This document shows positions 1 to 7,180 of a stretch of DNA of 15,635 nt, one piece after another. The DNA is taken from NCBI GenBank assembly GCA_009691815.1, contig SIAL01000027.1, positions 1 to 15,635 of the forward strand, in the 5' to 3' direction. Numbering within the stretch: position 1 is the stretch's first letter; the number at the start of each line of letters is the position of its first letter. This DNA comes from Gemmataceae bacterium (GTDB lineage: Bacteria; Planctomycetota; Planctomycetia; Gemmatales; Gemmataceae). Both the position numbers and the translations under genes were made by a program. Below the pieces are notes generated by a model, which made no database searches, had not been told where the DNA came from, and saw only the letters and a program-made list of their open reading frames with translations.

Positions 1-2597
1 GCCAATTCCGGGGATACCTTTGCCGTCGATTTGCATGTCGGATAACCCGCGCAACCAAGAAAGTAGCGACCTCGGAAATTGCGTAGGGTCATAGGCCCTT
101 CACATTCCAAACAGGTTTCGGTGATTTCTACTTGAGGCACAACTTTTTTGGGAGCCGGAGGGGGTATCTTATCGCCAAGTTGTTCTTTTAGCTCTGCCGT
201 CAATTGCTTGGTCGAGCGGCATTTGGGGTACGCTGTACACCCAAGAAAAGGTCCGCGCGGGCCACGACGAATGGCCATAGCTGCCCCGCACTTTTCGCAA
301 GCAATACCCAAATCTACCTGCTTAACGGCCTTGCCAGCACCATCGACATCTTTGGCATTTTTGCACTTGGGGTAACCGCTACAGGCCATAAATGGTCCGC
401 GGCGACCTTCCCGAATGACCATTTCAAGGCCGCATTTTTCGCATAGTTGTCCCGTTGGTTTTACGGAGGCAACCGGATTGCCATCGACACCAATGTTCAT
501 TACTGTTTTGCATTCAGGATAGCCGCCACATCCAAGGAAAGGCCCGTTTTTCCCGCTTCTTTCTACCAAAAACTTCCCACAGGTAGGGCAGGGAAATTCC
601 GTTACCTTCGGTTTTTCCCGTTCTTCTCCATCCGCTTGCCCGGCTCGTTTGATGTAGTTGCAATCTGGATACCCGGTGCAACCAAAAAACCGGCCCCGTT
701 TGCTGAATTTTTGCGTAAGCGATTTTCCGCATTTTGGGCACATTTCTTCGGAGTTGGCAAACGCTACCTGGGCGGAGGCTAGGGCTTCTTGAAAAGAGCC
801 ATAAAACTCGTCTAGAACCTGATTTCGGGGAATATGGTCGGTTTCGATTCGATCTAACTCCTCTTCCATGTGACTGGTAAATTTCAATTCCATTACTTTA
901 GAAAAGCGTTCCACCAAAAGATCGGTAACCTTCATGCCTATTTCGGTGGCATTAAAACGCCGATCTTTTTGTTCGACATACCCGCGTTCCTGGATTTTGC
1001 TAATGATGGCCGCATAGGTACTTGGCCTACCAATGCCCTCTTTTTCCAAGGTCCGAACCAAACTAGCTTCGTTGTATCGGGGTGGTGGTTGAGTAAAATG
1101 TTGTGCCGCATCTAGGCCAAGTAGCCCTACCTGATGGTTAACCTTAAGGGCTGGAAGGGTTTCTTCCTCTCCCTTGGATGCCGTGGCAAAAAGTTTGCGC
1201 CAGCCGTCAAATTGGAGAACTCTTCCCGAAGCCCGAAATTTACCAAGGCCCGCTTCAATTAGAGCGGTAGTCATTTGGTAAACCGCAGGTTTCATTTGGC
1301 TGGCAACAAATCGATTGTAAATTAGTGTGTAAAGTTTTGCCTGCTCGGGGTTAATGAGATTGGCAACCCTTTGTGGTGTCCAAGAAAGGTCGGTCGGCCG
1401 GATCGCCTCATGAGCTTCTTGAGCATTTTTTCCAGCTGCAAAACGGTTGGGTTTTTCGGGAAGGTAGCCTTTGCCATGATTTTCATCAATCAAAGTGCGA
1501 ACCGCATTTAAGGCATCCTCTGAGACCCTAGTACTGTCCGTACGCATGTAAGTAATGAGGGCAACCGATCCTTCACTACCCAATTCGACGCCTTCATAAA
1601 GGCGCTGTGCCACGCTCATTGTTCGTCTAGTTTGAAATCCTAATCGAAGGGATGCTTGTTGCTGAAGAGTGCTTGTTGTAAATGGAGGATTTGGGCGATC
1701 TAGTCTTTCTTTCTCCTCAATATTGATGACTTTATAACTTGCGGTAACCAGAGCTTCCCCAATAGATCGGGCAACCTGCTCCTGGGCACAGGTAAATTTT
1801 GCCCCATTCCATTCCACCAAATCGGCCCGAAATCCACCTTTGGGAAGCTCCTGTTTTTGGACCACAACCTCATCGGCATCCGATACCTCGTTTTCAGTTT
1901 CTTCCCCGGCGATTTTCCTCGCTTTGCTCTTCGATCCCTTATCCAATTTTACATTTAAGGACAGGCCTTTTCCATTAGCCAAATCAGTTGCACTAAGGAG
2001 GGCATCAATGCTCCAATATTCTTCTGCTTTAAAAGCAGCAATTTCTCTTTCCCGATCAACAATAAGTCGCACCGCCACGGATTGAACCCGCCCGGCGGAA
2101 AGTTGCTGGGCTAGGCGTTGGCTTAAAAGGGGGCTGATTTTGTAACCCACGATTCGATCCAGAAACCGTCGAGCTTCCTGGGCGGCAACCTTATCCATGT
2201 CGATGGGTCTGGGATTGGCAAAGGCTTCCTGAACCGCCTTTTTGGTGATTTCGTTAAAGGTAACCCTTTTGACTTGGTTATCTTTGAGTCCCAAGGCTTC
2301 TTTAAGATGCCAGGCGATTGCCTCACCTTCCCGATCCGGGTCAGGAGCCAAATAAACGATTTCCGCACCTTTTGCGGCTTTTTTTAGCGAAGCCAAGAGG
2401 GCCTTACGATCATCCAAGGCCTGGTAGGAGGGAATCCAACCCTGATCAATTTCAATTCCCAATTTACTTTTAGGAAGATCCCTCACATGCCCCTTGCTGG
2501 CGGCAACCACAAAACCGGGCCCTAAATACTTTTGGATTGTCTTCGCTTTTGCCGGCGATTCCACAATAACCAAGCTGTTTTTCTTCTTTACCGCCAC
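1..2597 (-). CDS. topA: DNA topoisomerase I (type IA), 3' end beyond window
   Basis: This enzyme relaxes negative supercoils by cutting one DNA strand through a tyrosine. About 865 residues are visible and the frame is open to the left edge, so the C-terminus is missing. The N-terminus shows the TOPRIM domain: LVIVESPAKAKTIQKYLG near residues 8-25 and the acidic PDPDREGE stretch with D86, D88 and E90. The catalytic tyrosine is Y350 in ITYMRTDSTR. From residue 620 to the edge there are five C4 zinc-ribbon repeats, the first MCPKCG...GCTGYPDC and the last ETCLEC...GCAGYPTC starting near C829. E. coli TopA is about 865 residues in total, so this protein is longer. I chose the GTG start at 2597 because GGAG lies 7 bases upstream; an in-frame TTG two codons earlier is less well placed. 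It is divergent from the PpiD-like gene. Family assignment is very secure. Confidence 0.97.
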   Translation of the reverse strand, partial: MAVKKKNSLVIVESPAKAKTIQKYLGPGFVVAASKGHVRDLPKSKLGIEIDQGWIPSYQALDDRKALLASLKKAAKGAEIVYLAPDPDREGEAIAWHLKEALGLKDNQVKRVTFNEITKKAVQEAFANPRPIDMDKVAAQEARRFLDRIVGYKISPLLSQRLAQQLSAGRVQSVAVRLIVDREREIAAFKAEEYWSIDALLSATDLANGKGLSLNVKLDKGSKSKARKIAGEETENEVSDADEVVVQKQELPKGGFRADLVEWNGAKFTCAQEQVARSIGEALVTASYKVINIEEKERLDRPNPPFTTSTLQQQASLRLGFQTRRTMSVAQRLYEGVELGSEGSVALITYMRTDSTRVSEDALNAVRTLIDENHGKGYLPEKPNRFAAGKNAQEAHEAIRPTDLSWTPQRVANLINPEQAKLYTLIYNRFVASQMKPAVYQMTTALIEAGLGKFRASGRVLQFDGWRKLFATASKGEEETLPALKVNHQVGLLGLDAAQHFTQPPPRYNEASLVRTLEKEGIGRPSTYAAIISKIQERGYVEQKDRRFNATEIGMKVTDLLVERFSKVMELKFTSHMEEELDRIETDHIPRNQVLDEFYGSFQEALASAQVAFANSEEMCPKCGKSLTQKFSKRGRFFGCTGYPDCNYIKRAGQADGEEREKPKVTEFPCPTCGKFLVERSGKNGPFLGCGGYPECKTVMNIGVDGNPVASVKPTGQLCEKCGLEMVIREGRRGPFMACSGYPKCKNAKDVDGAGKAVKQVDLGIACEKCGAAMAIRRGPRGPFLGCTAYPKCRSTKQLTAELKEQLGDKIPPPAPKKVVPQVEITETCLECEGPMTLRNFRGRYFLGCAGYPTCKSTAKVSPEL

Positions 2598-2835
2598 TTT
2601 CAATCTCCATCCTTGTTCGAATCACTTACTCAGATAAACTTCAACCGAAACGAAAGTTTGGTTGCCCCAAGGGAACCTCACGCTAAATTAGTCAGAATGG
2701 TTTTGGTTTAAGCCAGCCAACCCCTGATTCGCGCTCTAACCGTTCCCTTTGGAAATAAGGGTTACTATAGGGCCCCGTCAAGGGTGGACTTTTTGTCCTT
2801 TGTGATTTTCTCCAGGATGGTAATAAGGTTTTCCC
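2598..2835. other. Divergent intergenic spacer between topA and PpiD-like gene
   Basis: These 238 bases should carry the promoters of both topA (leftward) and the PpiD-like gene (rightward). I see no convincing sigma-70 pair. On the plus strand a TACTAT box at 2763-2768 could serve as a -10 element, but no good -35 sits at the right distance. Reading leftward, TTGAAG near the topA start is a possible -35 without a matching -10. No RNA gene, coding region or strong hairpin was recognised. Confidence 0.5.
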
Positions 2836-5508
2836 ATGGCTTTCAACCCTTTTGACCCGATTAGAAAATACCAAAAATCTTTTTTGGCAGCGGCTTGCAT
2901 CCTCTGCATGGTGGTTTTTATTTTCTCCTTCGGTCCCGGTGACCTTTTTCAAACCGCTTTGGGGAAAATGGCCGGGTCTGGCTCCGGTGCGAGTATTGTT
3001 TCCATCGGGGGATCGGAAATTACCGAGGGGGATTTGGACAAGTGGCGAAGGCATCGAGAACGAGCCAGCGAATTTATGATTCGTGCGGGAAGCATCCAGT
3101 ACAGCAAGCAGGAAATGGATGATCGAAAAAGGGCTCAGGAAAAAACACCTCCCCAAGAAAGTCCTGAACAAATCCAAAGGCGTAGTTCCCTTCAGGCGTT
3201 TGCCCAATGGATTCAAGGGGGCGGTTTTGGAACAGGTCCCTCGTATTTTGGTGGAGATCCCACCCGGACCGAAGATCTGATTGATTGGCTGATTTGGAAA
3301 TATGAAGCGGACAAATTGGGGATAGATGTCAGCCCCAATGATTTGGCCCGAATCTTTAATCGTGAAACCGCAACGGAAGATTGGTGGAAGCCCGGCGACC
3401 CTATCACGATGATTCCGGGAATGGAAGATTTTATGAGTGCCCGTTTTGCGGTCCGGGACATGGGACCGGATGAATTATTGGATACCCTGTGCCAAGAATA
3501 TCGAGTGGTTCTTGCCAAAGAGGCCCTTTTGGGGGAACCTCCTGGTGCCCGAATTGTTCGCGATGGGGATTTGTTCAACCGATTCTCCAATTTTGGCCGC
3601 TATTTTGCCAATCCGATGGTACCTACCCCAGCGGAATTTCAAGATTTCTACAAAAAGCAGCGGACCACAATCAATGCCCTGTTTTTACCCATTGAAGTTG
3701 GCTCCCTTCTTAACTCGGGAACGGGCCAAAAACCCGAGGAAGCAACCCTTAAGGCACTTTTTGAATTGGGCAAAGATCGTGAACAGAACGCATCTTCTGA
3801 TCACCCCGCTTTCAAAAGTCCAAGAAGGGTTCAGGTTGCTTATGTAACGGGGTCCTCGGAAACCGCATGGCACAAAAGTGCTTTGGCGCGTATTCAACTC
3901 ACCCGCATTTTAGCTCCCATTGTTCCGGGCTTTGGTGGCCCAGCTGCCGCCCTAACGAACTTGGCTTCTTGGGCGGATTCCAATGACTTTGTAACAGGAA
4001 ACATGGGCGTGTTGGGTTGGGTTGATCCCTATTTGGCTTTCAATCGCAAAGATTCTTTGGTGGGAACCCATGACCAAAAATTAAAAAATTCTCGCCTTAG
4101 GGGCGGACTTTTAGAATCGTGGCTCACAGCACCAATCGATCAAGTACATGGCATCCATGCCATCAAAGCGGCCCCCGTAGCGGCCTTTATTTTGGGAAAT
4201 GCAGCCAATTCTCTTGGGGTCCATTCTTTGATTGGAGCCGATGTTCTGTGGAAATCCGCAGCCTTTGGTTCCGAAGCCAAGGACCGGGTTAACTTAATTG
4301 CCCAAAGCCGCCTTATTGGATTAGGTGCTTTGCAACCATTGGGTGGCTTTATTCCCTCCGTAGGTGCCATTGCGGCCCTTCTTCCCTCCTTACCGAAATC
4401 AAGGGATGAGGCAAATATTGCCAATGAAGTGATTGGTGATGTTGTTACCCTTGCGGCCCAAGAAGATTTTGAATCGACTTGGAAACGACTACAAATTGAT
4501 ATTGGCGCGTTCAAAGGGAAAAATGACAAGGCTGGTGCGGAAACATTGATCTCAACCGAGGTAAAGCGCTTGGGACTGACCTATAAAGCGATGAATTCGG
4601 CTCGGGACCTGTTCGATATTTCCAAAGATCCGGCATTAAGTGCTTTCCGATCCGCCTACGAAACTAAAAATCTTAACAGTCAAAATGCGCCTCTGTTTGG
4701 TGATAAGTTTTTCCAAACGGAAGGAATCTATGATGCCCAAGGTTGGGCGAATAATATTGATGAAACCAGTCCGATTACGCGTGATAATTGGACATCCTCC
4801 AAAGAACCGTATCTTTTTTGGCGCATTGATGACCAACGATCGGTAAAGCGATCGTTTGAACAAGCACGGGGTGATGTGGAAAAATTCTGGTTGACCGGGA
4901 AGGTTGCCGTTCCGGCGGCAAGGGACTTAGCCCAGAAAATTGCTGGCCTAGCCAACGATCCCAAAGGCCCCGCCGGTAAGCCTTGGTCTGCCAATTATCG
5001 GGATATCCTTCCCGAGGTGGTGACCTTTTTAAGTACTCAAAAGATTAATGGGAAAAATGGCCTGCCCTTTGAGGTGGAAAATGTTTCGCGTTTGATTCCC
5101 CAGCGCACCACCAACCCTTTTGAACCGGTTGGGTATGAATCGTTTCGATTTAAAGCGGGAGATATCCCGTTTCCCCGGGAAGGCTTCCTTGACCAACTTT
5201 TGACAATGGAGAAGCCAGGCCAAGCTATTGTCCTCCGTGATAAACCTGGAACCACTTTTTATGTGGCGGTTCTACTATCCAAAAATGAGCCTCCCCCAGC
5301 GGATTTCCAAAGGGCCTATGAACGGGCGGGGGCGATGGTTGATCGCGATGAGTTATGGAATCGAAGCAATCAGGAAACGCGTCGTAAATATATGATGGGA
5401 ACCTTCAAAAATTTACGATCCGGCGCCACCAAGGGGAAAGTGGATGTTGATGGCATGATTCAACTACCCAGTTCCGTGAAAAAGAAATCCGAAAGCCCAG
5501 ATTCCTAA
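2836..5508 (+). CDS. Large membrane-anchored PpiD/SurA-like protein, function unproven
   Basis: The 890-residue protein starts with a short basic segment (PIRKYQK) and one hydrophobic helix at about residues 15-34, so it is probably anchored in the inner membrane with its body outside the cytoplasm. Its layout resembles the PpiD/SurA periplasmic foldases. IVSIGGSEITEGDLDKW (54-70) looks like the 'VNGEPIT' start of a SurA N-domain. EDLIDWLIWKYEADKLGIDVS (146-166) matches the helix that follows. VPTPAEFQDFYKKQ (262-275) and LKALFELGKD (305-314) resemble the segments before a parvulin domain, and SFEQARGDVEKFW (about 672-684) resembles the PpiD C-terminal helix. I could not recognise a parvulin catalytic core; the middle (about 350-530) is instead rich in Gly, Ala and Pro with several hydrophobic stretches. 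The ATG is preceded by a weak AAGG eight bases upstream. It stands alone, divergent from topA and convergent with hflX. Family resemblance is moderate and isomerase activity should not be assumed. Confidence 0.7.
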   Translation: MAFNPFDPIRKYQKSFLAAACILCMVVFIFSFGPGDLFQTALGKMAGSGSGASIVSIGGSEITEGDLDKWRRHRERASEFMIRAGSIQYSKQEMDDRKRAQEKTPPQESPEQIQRRSSLQAFAQWIQGGGFGTGPSYFGGDPTRTEDLIDWLIWKYEADKLGIDVSPNDLARIFNRETATEDWWKPGDPITMIPGMEDFMSARFAVRDMGPDELLDTLCQEYRVVLAKEALLGEPPGARIVRDGDLFNRFSNFGRYFANPMVPTPAEFQDFYKKQRTTINALFLPIEVGSLLNSGTGQKPEEATLKALFELGKDREQNASSDHPAFKSPRRVQVAYVTGSSETAWHKSALARIQLTRILAPIVPGFGGPAAALTNLASWADSNDFVTGNMGVLGWVDPYLAFNRKDSLVGTHDQKLKNSRLRGGLLESWLTAPIDQVHGIHAIKAAPVAAFILGNAANSLGVHSLIGADVLWKSAAFGSEAKDRVNLIAQSRLIGLGALQPLGGFIPSVGAIAALLPSLPKSRDEANIANEVIGDVVTLAAQEDFESTWKRLQIDIGAFKGKNDKAGAETLISTEVKRLGLTYKAMNSARDLFDISKDPALSAFRSAYETKNLNSQNAPLFGDKFFQTEGIYDAQGWANNIDETSPITRDNWTSSKEPYLFWRIDDQRSVKRSFEQARGDVEKFWLTGKVAVPAARDLAQKIAGLANDPKGPAGKPWSANYRDILPEVVTFLSTQKINGKNGLPFEVENVSRLIPQRTTNPFEPVGYESFRFKAGDIPFPREGFLDQLLTMEKPGQAIVLRDKPGTTFYVAVLLSKNEPPPADFQRAYERAGAMVDRDELWNRSNQETRRKYMMGTFKNLRSGATKGKVDVDGMIQLPSSVKKKSESPDS

Positions 5509-5551
5509 TCGCCTTCTGGGGCAAGTCTAAAAAGGAGCTGAAAACCCTGTC

Positions 5552-5650
5552 CGGCCCTTATTCTGGGTCGTTTGGCAATTCACCATTAATTGCTACAAAG
5601 GCCCAAGGGCTACGAAGCTCGGCCCTTATTCTGGGTCGTTTGGCAATTCA
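5552..5650. repeat. 31-bp exact direct repeat spanning hflX 3' end
   Basis: An identical 31-base sequence occurs at 5552-5582 and again at 5620-5650, 68 bases apart. The right copy contains the last codons of hflX (ELPNDPE) and its stop codon; the left copy lies downstream of hflX in the convergent gap. The flanking bases differ at once on both sides, so only the 31 bases are shared. Between the copies AAGGGC (5605-5610) can pair with GCCCTT (5622-5627), with an inner CGA/TCG pairing, giving a hairpin. It is not followed by a clear T-run on either strand, so I do not call it a terminator. Confidence 0.85.
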
Positions 5651-6990
5651 ACAGATGGTAACTCCCAATCTTCGAGCTTGGGTTTCGGGGCAAATGCGGC
5701 AGGAATTTCCAAGATTTCGATGTTCTTTTCTTGGAGTACATGGCTCACCAAAGTGTCCGGAACCATGACCTGAAGGAATATTTGGTCATCCTCGATTTTT
5801 TGCATCAATATTTCAGCGTGGGCTCCTAGCCAAGACAAAAATCGGCCATTTCCACTGGAAACCTGAACCTTGATTGGGACCATTCCTTTGGCGACAAAGG
5901 CCATGATTTCTTCCTGAAGTTCTTCAATTCCAAAACCGGTGAAGGCGCTTACCACCGCCGTTCTAGCATGTTTCGCCCTTAAAATCTGAATTTGAGTTTG
6001 ATCGGTAACGCGATCGGCCTTATTTATAACCAATAATGTTGGTTTGGTTTCGCATCCGATGCCTTCAAGGACTTTTTGAACCGCTGCAATGTGTTCCATT
6101 GCCAAGGGGTCAGAGGCATCCACAACATGGATCAGCAAACGGGCTTGTCGAGTTTCCTCAAGGGTGGCCCGAAAGGAAGCCACCAAATGGTGGGGCAAGT
6201 TTCTAATAAAGCCCACGGTATCGCTAAGGAGGACTTTTTTTCCGTCGGGAAGGATCCATTTGCGGGTTCGTGTATCAAGCGTGGAGAAAAGTTGATCCTT
6301 GGTGAGAACCCCCGCCCCGGTTAGCCGATTCATCAAAGAGCTTTTGCCGGCATTGGTGTAACCCACCAATGAGATGGTAAATTCACTTTGGCGTGTTTGG
6401 ACTTCGCGTCGTTTCCGAGCCTGCACCTCGCCAAGTTTTTGTTTTAAATCCCGGATTCTTGACTCCACCAAGCGCCGATCACTTTCCAACTGGGTTTCAC
6501 CGGGACCCCTCATGCCGATGCCACCTTCAACTCGACTTAGGTGGGACCACATCTGTTTGAGCCTTGGCAAAGCGTATTCCAGTTGGGCTACCTCCACCTG
6601 AAGGCGAGATTCTATCGTTTTTGCCCGAGTTGCGAAGATATCTAAAATGAGTTCACTTCTATCCAAAACTTTGCATTTGGTCACTTCCTCCAAGTTTCGA
6701 ATTTGGGATGGGGAAAGGTCATTGTCAAAAATAATAACATCCACATCTTTTGCCTGACAAAGGAGTTGAAGTTCCTCCACCTTGCCTTTTCCAATGTAAA
6801 ATCCGGTGTTTACATTGGTTCGTTTTTGGGTCAATTCTCCAACCGCATAGGCTCCCGCAGATTCTGTAAGTCCCCGAAGTTCTTCCAAGGGGTCATTGGA
6901 TAAAAAGGGCCTATCCGGAAGGGCAACTCCAACCAGGATGGCTTTTTCGGCTTTAATCGACAATTTTTCACGAGGTGTATCAAATTCCAC
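5626..6990 (-). CDS. hflX: Ribosome-associated GTPase HflX
   Basis: HflX is a cytoplasmic GTPase that binds the 50S subunit and splits stalled or heat-damaged ribosomes. The 454-residue protein has the HflX N-terminal domain (TGFYIGKGKVEELQ, about 62-75), the linker motif RGPGETQLESDRR (161-173) and a full G domain. Its G1 is GYTNAGKSS (210-218), the switch contains STLDTRTR (237-243), G3 is DTVGFI (257-262), G4 is NKAD (323-326) and G5 is SAF near 348. A C-terminal tail of about 85 residues follows the G domain. Length is normal for the family. The start is a GTG at 6990 with GGAG five bases upstream; no ATG in this frame fits better. It is divergent from aceE. Its 3' end lies inside one copy of a 31-bp direct repeat. 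The hfq gene that neighbours hflX in E. coli is not seen here. Identity is secure. Confidence 0.96.
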   Translation of the reverse strand: MEFDTPREKLSIKAEKAILVGVALPDRPFLSNDPLEELRGLTESAGAYAVGELTQKRTNVNTGFYIGKGKVEELQLLCQAKDVDVIIFDNDLSPSQIRNLEEVTKCKVLDRSELILDIFATRAKTIESRLQVEVAQLEYALPRLKQMWSHLSRVEGGIGMRGPGETQLESDRRLVESRIRDLKQKLGEVQARKRREVQTRQSEFTISLVGYTNAGKSSLMNRLTGAGVLTKDQLFSTLDTRTRKWILPDGKKVLLSDTVGFIRNLPHHLVASFRATLEETRQARLLIHVVDASDPLAMEHIAAVQKVLEGIGCETKPTLLVINKADRVTDQTQIQILRAKHARTAVVSAFTGFGIEELQEEIMAFVAKGMVPIKVQVSSGNGRFLSWLGAHAEILMQKIEDDQIFLQVMVPDTLVSHVLQEKNIEILEIPAAFAPKPKLEDWELPSVELPNDPE

Positions 6991-7180
6991 GGTATCTCCA
7001 GTCGAACCATTTGAACAACTTCGACCTTGCTAATTTCCAGCCGCCTAGGCAAGGATACCTTCCTTGAAGAAGGGGGTGCGTACCTGTATTTATCCCAAGG
7101 TGTACCTAGGTTAATTATGGGGAAAGTCATCCGGCGACCCAAGATCGTTTCCGAGGTTTGGGCCACAGGGGCGTTGATTT
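6991..7180. promoter_or_regulatory. Divergent hflX/aceE control region with small symmetries
   Basis: The 190-base spacer should hold the promoters of hflX and of the pyruvate dehydrogenase operon. Visible structures are: a perfect inverted repeat CAAGGA-tacct-TCCTTG at 7050-7066; two CCTAGG palindromes at 7044-7049 and 7105-7110; and a near-direct repeat of CAAGG(N)TACCT at 7050-7060 and 7096-7108. A weak sigma-70-like pair for aceE is TTGAAG (7064-7069), a 17-base gap, then TATTTA (7087-7092). If that is the promoter, the inverted repeat overlaps its -35 box and could be an operator. No match to the E. coli PdhR site was seen. All regulatory roles are inference. Confidence 0.3.

Noticed and set aside
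2692..3216. A 174-codon minus-strand reading frame opposite the start of the PpiD-like gene
   Set aside because: Its composition is low in recognisable motifs and it lies antisense to a protein with a clear anchor and domain pattern; it is a shadow frame.
5605..5627. Hairpin AAGGGC/GCCCTT as an hflX terminator
   Set aside because: Its stem would include the hflX stop codon and no T-run follows on either strand.
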